Shown: positions 10,811-19,611 of the stretch, piece by piece
Layout of the letters: each line of letters starts with the position of its first letter
How positions within the stretch are numbered: the first letter of the stretch is position 1
Assembly: GCA_002104935.1 (NCBI GenBank)
Contig: MCGT01000068.1
Location: 1-35,702, forward strand
DNA from: Hesseltinella vesiculosa
Lineage: Eukaryota > Mucoromycota > Mucoromycetes > Mucorales > Cunninghamellaceae
DNA length: 35,702 bases
Direction: 5' to 3'
The notes under the pieces: model-generated
The model's input: the letters and a program-made list of their open reading frames with translations, nothing else
Databases searched by the model: none
What the model was told of the DNA's origin: nothing
Position numbers and translations under genes: made by a program

Positions 10811-11415
10811 ATGCGTTTCAACATGGCAGGAGTTTTTATGAGCGTGTTTTTATTTGTCGCTCTTGCTGAAGCCGAAGGATTAGTAACACGAGGCAAAGCG
10901 ACAATGATGAATTTTGAAGAAGGAAAGATCTCAAAACGAGGCCGAGGCACATGGTACCTTGACCCCCAGCCCTCCCAAATTATTTCAAGACGGTAATTGT
11001 TTTTTTTTTTATTTGCTGAAATGGTAGGTATAGCGGAAAGGACTTAACCAACGCTGCCTGTTATGGACGAGAAGGCTTGCCATCATTCTCAGCACGAGTG
11101 ACAGATATGATTGGGGCCATGGCGATGAATTACTTTGAGTATTGCTACAAGTGTATGGAAATTACGAATGCTCAAAACAAACGAAAGGTCACGGTCAAAA
11201 TCGTCGATAAATGTGCCGCCTGCAAAGTTGGTAAAATGCTCATTGTAGAATAGTATGCCAAAAAAATATGGACTCACTTGTTTTTTTCAGGCACAGCTAT
11301 CGATCTCACACCAGGAGCATTTAAGCGGTTGAGCAAAGGCTTAGATGAAGGCGTGCTAGATATCAAATGGAAAGTGGTCCGTTGCCCACGATCAATTCGA
11401 CTCGCCTTGTCTTGA
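10811..11415 (+). CDS. Small secreted expansin-like / RlpA-type double-psi beta-barrel protein
   Basis: Three exons (10811-10992, 11028 or 11034 to 11230, 11291-11415) give 169 or 167 aa. A signal peptide is visible (MRFNMAGVFMSVFLFVALAEA), followed by a KR site. The DPBB fold is suggested by GRGTWY, AACYGREG, YCYKCMEIT, VKIVDKCAACKVG, and AIDLTPGAFKRL with the closing DIKWKVVRC. The cysteines C-Y-K-C, KCAAC and the last C fit the barwin/EG45 disulfide pattern. Such proteins (loosenins, cerato-like, expansin-like) act outside the cell on wall polysaccharides, usually without hydrolysis; the substrate is unknown here. The first intron is only 35 or 41 nt, since two acceptors (ending 11027 and 11033) keep the frame. 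Confidence 0.85.
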
Positions 11416-11565
11416 ACAAACCCTCCATATGTCATTCCCTCTAAAACAACCCTTTCCTTACTTTTTTGCCTTTTTATTTATTTTAGTCCCTCCTGCCATT
11501 ACCTCCTTTTTTTTGTGACGTCCTTGAATGTTCCTGTCTCAGACTCTCCAAATAAATAACAATAG

Positions 11566-12067
11566 TTCATAGCTTTACCTGACTATTCCTCTATTTTAAG
11601 ACATGTTGAAGAAGGAGCGCTATGGACTCAAGGAAAAAGACAAGCAAAACATCCAGCTTATGATATTTCACACCTCTTTCTACAACAGTGCCTCACATTC
11701 CTGTCTAGTGCACGCATGACAGCTGGTCAACAGCGAATACTAACATCGATATTAAAAAGTAATCCCAAAGCCCATGTCACCATTTACAAACGGTTTCAAT
11801 GCTGGCAATCTCTTCTTTCGATGTCGTACCAGTTTCAATGTCACTCTCCTCAGTTTGCCTTTGACAAAAGCAGTTCAGAAATGTCGGCCCTTTGAAATGG
11901 CGCAAACCTTTTTTCACTGTTTTGACTTGCACGCTCAAGAAAAGGCTTCGCGTGCCTTTGATTTACTTTCGCAGACACTAGTAAATGATTTGGAGGTTCG
12001 ACCGATTGGTTTGCCTGCTAAAAAATTTATTCACGGCTTAAAAAAAAAACTGATTGCCGCCAAATAA
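11566..12067 (+). pseudogene. Unrecognised protein-coding remnant, one frame break (RPIGLPAKK family)
   Basis: One frame is open from 11566 to the TGA at 11893-11895, with coding-like text such as TAGQQRILTSILKSNPKA. The next frame then carries on from about 11891 to a stop at 12067 (EMAQTFFHCFDLHAQ, RPIGLPAKKFIHGLKKKL). Removing one C from the GGCCCTTTG run would join both; so this is either a pseudogene or a sequence error. No start codon or family was recognised. The C-terminal ~45 residues and ~20 bp of 3' flank recur in inverted orientation at 18091-18247. It runs tail-to-tail into the ATP synthase subunit k gene (58 bp apart). Confidence 0.5.
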
Positions 12068-12124
12068 TGGTGGAAATCCGTAAAGCAATGTAGCATCTAT
12101 CATAAATACAAAGTATGTGGTTTA

Positions 12125-12435
12125 TTACTTCTTTTCATCTTCTTCAGCCTTGGCCAAGAATTCCTTGATGAATGCTTCTTCATCAGAAGAGCTAGCTTGA
12201 ATAGGAGGAGTGGCAGGTTTGGGAGCACTAGGCTTCATGGTGAAGTAGGCACCAAGACCAGCATAAGCACCGAGGAAGCCCATAGCGAGCTATCCAAATT
12301 AAATGTTAAGTTTTGTACGCAAATTATACCATCTTATCTACTTTTGATTCTATCAAGTGTTGATCGTATACAAATTCTTATACTTACAACGTGAGTAGGG
12401 ACTTGGCGACCGAAAACTGTATAATAACCACCCAT
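12125..12435 (-). CDS. ATP19: Mitochondrial F1Fo-ATP synthase subunit k (Atp19/AtpK)
   Basis: Two exons (12388-12435 and 12125-12289, minus strand) encode 70 aa. It begins MGGYYTVFGRQVPTHV, then LAMGFLGAYAGLGAYF forms a single membrane segment, and the tail is TPPIQASSSDEEAFIKEFL plus acidic residues and KK. This matches fungal subunit k, a small peripheral stator subunit that helps ATP synthase dimers in the inner mitochondrial membrane. The intron has a GTAAGT donor and a GATAG acceptor and splits the first 16 codons from the membrane helix. It is transcribed away from the importin alpha gene. Confidence 0.88.
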
Positions 12436-12771
12436 TTTGGAATTGATTGAGATAAAAGTTTTGACTGTTGAAGAAAAAGGAAAAAAAATAAAAACAAAAC
12501 AAACAAGCCAGCTATTCAGGCTAGGGATAAAAACGATTACAATTGGCTCATATAAATCATGATGGACGCAGGGAAAAGACTGCCTAAAAAAATAGGGAAA
12601 ATTTTTTTTTTTTGAGGTTCTCTTCCAAACCATTTCACTTCAATCCAAAAGGTAAAGTAATGAAGCGTGTGAATTAAGCAAATAGGAATGTTTCTCTATC
12701 ACATTATTGCATGCGTATTTTTTCTCTCTTCAATTTATGACCAGATTTAATATTCTTTTTTGTTAGGTACA
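12436..12771. promoter_or_regulatory. Shared divergent promoter region, ATP19 / importin alpha
   Basis: 336 bp separate the two start codons, which point away from each other. The stretch is AT-rich. A T-rich TTTTTTGTTAG acceptor-like site 6 bp before the importin ATG hints at a 5' UTR intron. No specific factor sites are claimed. Confidence 0.5.
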
Positions 12772-14589
12772 ATGGAAGATCTTGCTCGACGCAAAGAATA
12801 CAAGGCACGCCATCAATTTCGACCAGAAGAAGTACGGCGACGACGTGAAAAAAATCAAGTTGAAATCCGTAAACAAAAAAAGGCGGAAAACCTAGCCAAG
12901 CGACGAAATTTCAACACGTCCAACATGGGTGGCGCTGATTCTGATGATGATATTACTACGTCAGATGCTCTGGTAAAGAAAATATGGTTTGCTGATAGTC
13001 ACAGTGTCGATTCAATATGACTTGCAACTTTTATTTGCTTAGCTGACTGATGTTCTGCCTGATATGGTCCAAGCAGTGTACTCTCCAAATGTGGATGATC
13101 AGTATAATGCCACTTCACATTTCCGCCGTTTGCTCTCCCGTGAAATCAACCCTCCCATTGAAGAAGTAATTGCTTGTGGTGTTGTTCCCCGGTTTGTCGA
13201 ATTTCTCCGTTCTGACAACACCAGCCTCCAGGTAGGGAAAAATAGCCTTTTGTTTCGGCGCTTACCCATTATGTCTAGTTTGAAGCAGCATGGGCTCTGA
13301 CGAACATTGCTTCAGGCTCTTCCACACAAACGCAAATGGTGATGGAAGCCGGTGCGGTGCCTTACTTTATTGAGTTATTAAGCAGCCCTGTCCCAGACGT
13401 CCGTGAACAGGCAAGTAAAGGAAAAATAATTAAAAAATATAAAAAGTCTGGCTCACTTCTTTTTTTTGTTCAAATTTCGTAGGCAGTTTGGGCATTGGGT
13501 AACATTGCCGGTGATAGTCCTCGCTGCCGTGATTTTGTCTTAGAATCCGGTGCTTTGCCTCCTCTCTTGGATATCTTCCGCCATGACAATAAGATATCCA
13601 TGCTGCGCAACGCTACCTGGACACTTTCCAACTTTTGCCGTGGCAAGAATCCTCAACCCAACTGGCTCTTAGTAAGTGATATAATACGGACTGGATTTGC
13701 GTGAAAATTGACCACCTTTTTTTCGCAGATCGCACCCGCCTTACCTATGTTGTCCCATTTGATCACCTCGACTGATGAAGAAGTTTTGATTGATACCTGT
13801 TGGGCAATCTCTTATTTATCGGATGGAGAGAATGAGCGCATTCAGGCCGTCGTTGAATCTGGCGTATGTACTCGCCTGGTCGAATTACTGAGTCACCCGT
13901 CAACTGCAGTGCAAACTCCTGCTCTGCGTTCGGTTGGCAATATTGTCACAGGAAACGACTTGCAAACCCAAACTATCATCAATTGCGGTGCCATTAATTC
14001 GTTGTTCCAGCTCCTGTCCAGTCCCAAAGAAACCATCCGTAAGGAAGCCTGTTGGACAATTTCCAATGTCACAGCTGGCAATCCCGAGCAAATCCAAGCT
14101 GTACTCGATGGTAACCTGATTGCCCCCCTAATCCACATTCTAACCCATGGCGAATTCAAGACCAAGAAAGAAGCATGTTGGGCTATTTGTAATGCCACTT
14201 CAGGCGGTCTGCAGCGCCCCAACCAAATCCGCTTCCTGGTGTCAGAGGGGTGCATCAAGCCTTTGTGTGAAATCCTCTTAGCTGGCGACAACAAGATCAT
14301 CTTGGTAGCCCTGGATGGCTTGGATAACATTCTACGTGCAGGTGACATGGAAAAACAGCACACTCCCGATGGGCATAATCCCTACAGCCTTTTGATTGAA
14401 GAATGCGGCGGTGTCGATGCCATCCATGAATTGCAGAGCCATGAAAGCGTTGATGTCTACCGCAAGGCATACGCCATCATCGACAAATACTTTGATGATG
14501 ACGAAGCCAATGACCCGGAGATGGCTCAAAATGCTACTTTCTCTTTCCAGGCTCAAGTTGATACACCTCAAGGTGGCTTTACTTTTTAA
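12772..14589 (+). CDS. Importin subunit alpha (karyopherin alpha, Srp1-like)
   Basis: Five exons (12772-12972, 13043-13231, 13279-13410, 13483-13671, 13729-14589), all introns phase 0, encode 523 aa, the usual length. The protein is the adaptor that binds nuclear localisation signals and hands cargo to importin beta. Residues 1-55 form the importin-beta-binding domain ([33 protein letters not shown]), followed by an acidic DSDDD patch. ARM repeats then run to about residue 490, with the Trp/Asn ladder visible as [56 protein letters not shown] and [11 protein letters not shown]. The third intron uses a GC donor (GCAAGT at 13411). The ATG at 12772 is preferred because it directly opens the IBB domain. 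Confidence 0.97.
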
Positions 14590-14769
14590 CCATGTTCCCT
14601 AGCTTTTTTTTTTTTTTTTTACTGATTCCCCTCCCTGTCCCCTTTTTTCCTTAACTCCCTGCCTGTCGATCCTCTTGCCCAAATATCTATCTCCCTTTTA
14701 CTGTTGGTACAACTGCAGCAGTTTCCCCTTTAACAACCTTCAATAAATCAAAGCTTTTTTTTAAGAACT

Positions 14770-14774
<5 letters not shown>

Positions 14775-14810
<36 letters not shown>
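14775..14810. repeat. (TG)18 microsatellite
   Basis: A pure TG run lies in the 314 bp gap (14590-14903) between the convergent importin alpha and RCHY1-like genes. The rest of the gap is 3' UTR-like (T runs, AATAAA at about 14743). Nothing else is seen there. Confidence 0.95.
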
Positions 14811-14811
<1 letters not shown>

Positions 14812-14903
14812 CTTTAGACTAAAAATGCAATTGTGACATCATTTCGTGTTACATTTGGGGTGGCCGGGAGGGGAGGGAGCAATGAAATAATAGAGCCGCT
14901 GTG

Positions 14904-16269
14904 CTAAGAGGATTCAGTATCATTTAAATCCTCTTGAGAAGTCAAAAGTGGAGGAGAAGAAGAGGATGCAGTGCTATCAGCATCGGAGGTATTGGATTCA
15001 GTTCGAAGCACAGTGGTATTGTAGGAGAGACAGCGTTTGCATTTGTGGTAAAAAAAGTGGTACTTGGCGCATGATTTTTGTTCGCAGTCGTTGCAAAAGA
15101 TGACTGACACAAACTTTTGGTATTCTGTCGGCATGGACTGTCTTTCCAGCTCACGGTCCAACCGGCGAAAGTATTCAGACATATCAAACAATGACTTTAG
15201 ACAAGTAGGACATTGATAAGAGGTTTGGATATAGTCATTATGACAGGCGCGATGGATACAATGGCCACATTTCTAACAGTAAAAAAAAAAAAGCAATCAG
15301 GTGAATGTCTTTAGCTTCTCTTTGTCTTTTCCCAACAGCCCTCACCATAAAGATGACAGCCGTGGTGCTGGTGAACATGTACTCGCCGCAAATGGGACAA
15401 TCGGATTCCAAATTACGCTCAATGCAGCGATGAGCATTTTGCATAGAGATGGACATACAAATGTTGCACTTGTCGCAGTGAAAAAAGTCATTGGGAAGAC
15501 CTTGGCGGCAGATTCCACATGCATCGCAGTGAAAGATATCCTTGGTAGTATCGTCGTCCCAGAGCTTGCATTTATCACAGTAGTAATGTGCTGTTGACCG
15601 CTGACAGCCTTCACACACTTGCGCTGCAGGTTGGATCGTCTGACAATGCATACAAAACATAAACTCTGTATCAGTGCGCACAATGTTATGGTCCTCTGCA
15701 TCATCATGACAGAATCGGCAAGAATAGATCTTCTGGCAGCAATTTGCTTGCAGTTTACATTGGCGCTGATAGTGCTCACATCCCAATATGCCCCTTTCTT
15801 TGTCCTAGGTATTCCACCCCATCAAATACATACAATGTTAGCTGCAGTGTCTACTTTAGACCCTTTTTTCTTGTCAGTCACCTTGAAAGTAAGATTGGTG
15901 CCATCGCTGGAGGGTTCAATGTAGCTCGGTAAGTTTTTGGAATGTTGAGGGTGTGGTTGACGACCCTGCCACATTAATTGCTAAACATAAACGGGGGACA
16001 AATGGAAGGGAATAAATTAGCCAGACATAATAAGCAACTTATGAATTTTGATTTACCTGGATCAATTTTGCTTTTTGTTTCGCTGAAAGTTCAGGTTTCT
16101 TTTGTATGTCGATTATTTGTCTACGAAGAAAAGATTCCATTTCGGAATTGGTGGAAGGTTCATTATTGTCATCGCCCATCGAAGTAGAAGGAACAGGCAA
16201 TGAAGACAAAATCTCAGATGATGAAGGATCTGGGGTAGAAGACGATGAAGTGTCTGATGGTTGTTCCAT
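14904..16269 (-). CDS. CHY zinc finger / RING-H2 E3 ubiquitin ligase (RCHY1/Pirh2-like)
   Basis: Four exons on the minus strand (16057-16269, 15882-15980, 15346-15804, 14904-15272), all in phase, give 379 aa. After a Ser-rich N-terminus and the IQKKPELSAKQKAKLIQ helix come the CHY finger (GCEHYQRQCKLQANCC, CRFCHDD), the CTCHY Cys/His cluster (CDKCKLWDDD, HCDACGICR, FHCDKCNICM), and a C3H2C3 RING (CPICGEYMF, KCGHCIHRACH, CPTC). Last comes a small zinc ribbon (FCNDCEQ, HKCKRC). This is the Pirh2/RCHY1 domain order, so it very likely joins ubiquitin to substrates; the substrates are unknown. The ATG at 16269 is used; an upstream in-frame ATG at 16329 would add 20 residues. Confidence 0.94.
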
Positions 16270-16439
16270 GTCAGAGACAAAAGTGGAAGGAAGAGGAAAA
16301 GGAAGTCGGAAGCATTGATTGGGCCGCATTGTGTTGAGTCAGGAAATTTCAGCACCAACGACAAGCTCGCTTTTTTTTTATTTCTATTTTCATTGTCACA
16401 TTTCAACTTTCGAGGGGAAAGGCTCGCCAATAAGTCCAG

Positions 16440-16925
16440 GCAATTCATCGAGCCTGCGAGGGGAAAAGGTTCCCAAATTCAGATGTCAACCTTCCGGCCC
16501 AGACACAAGAATCAAGCAAAACACACGAAGTGCCTTCAAGGACATCGGCCACGCCTGTATTCCCCGTTTTAAAAAAAATTGATGGATTTGCAAGAAAGAT
16601 GTTATCCAACCTGCCTATATTATCCTTACTCATGATTTGAGGCAAGGGAAAAAAACAACTCAGCTGCAAAACTATGATAATAAATGATGATTTTGATTTA
16701 TTCAACTTGTGGTTAGATACCTATCACAAACAGAAAGTCCATGTAAAAAAAGGCGGATGTGTCAGTAAAACGATGCTCTCCACTTTTCGATCAGTCTTGG
16801 AACATCTGTTTTTGGAATTTGCACGAAGAAATACAAAGCATCCCGCATTTCACAACCAGCACAGTGATTTCTTACAAAGATTTTTTTATGATTTTGGGGT
16901 ACGTGTCAATAATAACATTAAGTAA
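16440..16925 (+). other. Possible hypothetical coding region interrupted by one TGA
   Basis: One frame stays open from 16440 to 16925 except for a single TGA at 16638-16640. It follows an acceptor-like AATAAGTCCAG. Text before the stop (THEVPSRTSATPVFPVLKK) and after it ([24 protein letters not shown]) looks coding in composition, but I recognise no family. The part after the stop could begin at ATG 16674 (83 aa). A GTACGT donor at 16899 could splice to a CATAG acceptor and extend the protein over the end of VTC1. It may be a real small gene, a pseudogene or chance. Confidence 0.3.
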
Positions 16926-16973
16926 TAATGTCCATTATACATAGTAATCCAAACTCGAAGAAGATCAAAGGTT

Positions 16974-17392
16974 TTAAAGATCTGAGAAGCGCACTGGGAT
17001 GAAAAGCAAAAATGAGAATCAGATGGTTGGAGACAGGCATTAGTCTTACGCCAAAAGTTTGTGATGACAGCCGCAAGCAAAAACACGCACAGCACAGTGG
17101 GGCCCAAACGGTCATCATAAGGGGCTGATTCTCGATTGCGGATCATGGTAGCGCGCCAGTGGAAGGTATACAGCGCATATAGCATAACACCCATGGCAAT
17201 GCAGGTAAATATGACAGCTGACAATCGACCAATGCGATCACCAAAGTTCAGTAGTCCCATGGCTAATCCACCAAGTACAACTGTGAAATTCAACCACGAC
17301 AAAAAAGTACGTTCATTAGCGAAGAATACTTTAGGCTCGACTCGCACAGGCAAGGCAATTCTCTTGTTGCTGGTTGATTCTAAGCTGGCCAT
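16974..17392 (-). CDS. VTC1: Vacuolar transporter chaperone subunit 1 (Vtc1, DUF202)
   Basis: Exon 1 (17050-17392) and a 20-nt exon 2 (16974-16993) joined over a 56-nt intron give 120 aa, which is close to yeast Vtc1. The frame without splicing would add an unlikely tail, so the short last exon (ending NFWLRFSDL) is preferred. Family marks are [45 protein letters not shown] and PYDDRLGPT; three membrane helices are visible. Vtc1 is the membrane subunit of the VTC complex, which makes polyphosphate from ATP and moves it into vacuoles or acidocalcisomes. It is divergent from the Gemin6-like gene. Confidence 0.95.
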
Positions 17393-17509
17393 CGATTTAT
17401 GTTGTTAAAAATTCCGAGATGGAGTGAGGAAAAAAAAAAAAAAAAGAGGGGAGTTTTTGAGACCCCGTGCAATTGATTCTCTTTTTTCCTTTCTTCCATT
17501 CAATTAATA
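17393..17509. promoter_or_regulatory. Short divergent promoter, VTC1 / Gemin6-like gene
   Basis: Only 117 bp separate the two opposite start codons. It holds an A-run on the VTC1 side (near 17430-17445) and T-rich stretches; it must serve as both 5' UTRs and both promoters if the starts are right. Confidence 0.55.
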
Positions 17510-18054
17510 ATGTTTACCATTGGAGCTTGGCTTACAGTCTACGGCATCAATGGATCGATTTATCAAGGCTATTTTTATACTCAAGATTCCGATACCAAAT
17601 CTATCATTCTTTATCTGCCGAATGCCAACAGAGCCATTATCATTTTCGGACATACCATTCAGCGGAGCCAAGGTAAATATAAGCTGTGCCAGATCAAGTG
17701 CGATTCCTCAAATAAATTTCAGAGCATAAACACCAAATGATTCTGCCAAACCAAGCACCTTGTTGGTGGGACACCAAACCCTGCTTTCATCAACATGATC
17801 GATGTCAAGCACTTATGGCATATCTTGACAGAGTAATATCATGTAGTGTAATCGCAAATGCATTTTAATCGATTTTACAGAGTTGTGTGTCCGCCAAACT
17901 CTTGGAAGATGGATCTATTCAAGTATTGGAGTCAGCGAGGATTGAATCGCCTTTTGCATTAACTAATGTGATCAGTAGCCATCTCATCCTTACTCATCGC
18001 GTTCGAGATCTTGTGCACTATTTCAATTCAGAATCCCGCTCGGCTCTCTCTTAA
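17510..18054 (+). CDS. Gemin6-like Sm-fold protein (SMN complex)
   Basis: Three exons (17510-17672, 17723-17832, 17881-18054) give 148 aa. The N-terminal half fits an Sm fold of the Gemin6 type: YQGYFYTQDSDTKSIIL, then IIIFGHTIQ, close to the Gemin6 order of Sm1/Sm2 strands ending in a GHAVQ-like motif. The C-terminal part (ESARIESPFALTN, LILTHRVRDLVHYF) matches the small anticodon-binding-like domain at the end of Gemin6. Gemin6 pairs with Gemin7 in the SMN complex that loads Sm rings on snRNAs; a gene with many-intron neighbours is consistent with this. Similarity is seen by eye only, and LSM12 is the main alternative. Confidence 0.65.
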
Positions 18055-18090
18055 CAAAGTAAAAAACAGCAGGATGAGGCTCCTTTTTTT

Positions 18091-18247
18091 CGTTTACCGG
18101 ATTTCCACGATCACATTTCACATTTGGCGCGAGCTAGGTTTATTTTAACCAGTGAATAATTTTTTTTAGCAGGCAAACCAATGGGACGAACATTATTTTG
18201 TAGTGCGTGTGAAAAACGGCTCGATGCATCTTTCTTACCAGGTGATT
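18091..18247 (-). pseudogene. C-terminal remnant of the unknown RPIGLPAKK gene, cut by a gypsy fragment
   Basis: The minus strand reads RPIGLPAKK with a stop at 18111-18113, and the homology to 11935-12085 goes on past the stop (GTGGAAATCCG). Upstream the text switches at about 18248 to gypsy integrase, so the 5' part of the gene is missing here. It lies tail-to-tail with the Gemin6-like gene. Confidence 0.55.
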
Positions 18248-19389
18248 GACTGGATAATTTTGGGAAAGCCGATTTGACAAAATGTTTCGTACAACGTCGT
18301 TGCAATAGTGAAAGCCGTTTTATCGGGGATTGCTTTCAGGAAGATGTATTTTGAAAAGATGTCAATGATTACAAAAAGATAGTGATTCCCTGTGTAGGAC
18401 GTAGGGAATGGGCCTGCTAAGTCGATAGCAAAGTGCTCTCTAGGACTATTTGCTTCGATAGATTTTAGTGGATGATAACCTTGTCTTGCTGTGTTATATC
18501 TCATACATTGCATACAAGCCTGGGCTATCTCTTGGGCTTCTTTGTGCATATTGGGCCAGGAAATGCCTAATTCGTGAATGGCTCTGATCATGGCTGCAGC
18601 TCCAAAGTGTCCTTTTATGTGCTGGGCTTCCAGTATTTCTTTCCTGTCTTTTTCTGCCGGCGTGTTGAAGTGTTCGGTGTCTAGATCTCTGAGATGCGTG
18701 GTGGCTCTCATACTAATGATAGGCTCAAAGGTGTCCAGATCAGTGGTCATCATCTCAATTTTGGTGAGGTCTATATCGTTCCCGTTACTTAATATTTGTT
18801 GGGACGGTAGGATGACTCGGGTCGTACCCTTGACTAGCATTCTTTTTTTGTTTGCTGGCATGTCATTGTCATAGCGTGATTGTAGATTTTGGGTTTGGTC
18901 ACGGTTACGGTGCCATTGCTTGTTAGGGTAACGAGTAGGTTTATCTTTTTGATGAGGGATCGTGCGTTTGGTCGTAGAAGTTGATGCTTCGGCATTATGC
19001 GTAGAAGTTGATACTTCGGTATTACCCCCCTCTAGCTCTTTTCGCGTAGGGAAAAGGCGAGAAAGTTGGTCAGGAAGATGATTGTCGATACCTGGGAGGT
19101 GCACAATAGTAAACGTGTAATCAAGAAAGATGTCGGTCGAGCCAGTTGGCCATCATAGGGCTGACTTGATCCTGCGAGTGCAGATATACAAGAGCTCAAT
19201 GATCGGTGTAGAGCGTAAATGGAGCTCCCCAGAGGAACTGATGGATTTTTTTGAGGGCAAATATTATGGCTAACAGTTCCCGTTTGGTTGTAGCGTAATT
19301 CATTTCCGATTTGGACAGGGAACGTGCGGCGAAATGAATGTATTGATGTGCATTCGTGATTGGATGTTTCTGAAAGAGAACAGCTCCTA
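18248..19389 (-). pseudogene. Ty3/gypsy pol fragment: RNase H and integrase
   Basis: Minus-strand text starts in RNase H (GAVLFQKHPITN, TTKRELLAIIFALKK), goes through the tether (TIVHLPGIDN in a shifted frame), and reaches integrase with the H2C2 finger (HIKGHFG, CMQCMRY) and the catalytic core (AIDLAGPFPTSYTGNHYLF). It stops at FPKIIQS, before the second catalytic Asp. A frame break lies near 19140. Protein identity to the right-hand gypsy copy in RNase H is only about 70% by eye. The 5' side joins directly to an LTR at 19390; protease, gag and RT are missing. Confidence 0.85.
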
Positions 19390-19611
19390 TGAAAAACACA
19401 CGGTTTGGAATAAGTGAGACCAAAAAGTAGTGTTTTTATTCTCGAGAATGAGATTAGGAAAAGAAGAGAGGTTGTAATAGAAGTTGAGAATTTATAGGGG
19501 AGACGGAGATTGCAATCTAAGATGATGAATGGGATGAGAGGACCGATGATGTGAGACGTGCCAATAAATGAGTGATACCCTTTTTTTTTTTTTTTTTTTT
19601 TGTATTTAACA
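19390..19611 (-). repeat. Gypsy LTR, minus orientation
   Basis: Read on the minus strand it starts TGTTAAATAC, has an A21 tract, a CTATAAAT promoter-like box, AATAAA and ends in TTTTTCA. Against 29452-29687 it differs by 2 substitutions and by A-run length only (21 versus 35). The outer flank is LINE endonuclease sequence and the inner flank is gypsy RNase H. No 5-bp duplication is seen around it. Confidence 0.85.

Noticed and set aside
12334..12633. 99-codon frame containing the start of ATP synthase subunit k
   Set aside because: Only the part from MGGYYTVFG to the GTAAGT donor is coding; the rest is upstream and intron sequence.
14775..14810. TG repeat as a telomere-like tract
   Set aside because: A plain dinucleotide run between two unique genes, not a telomeric unit.
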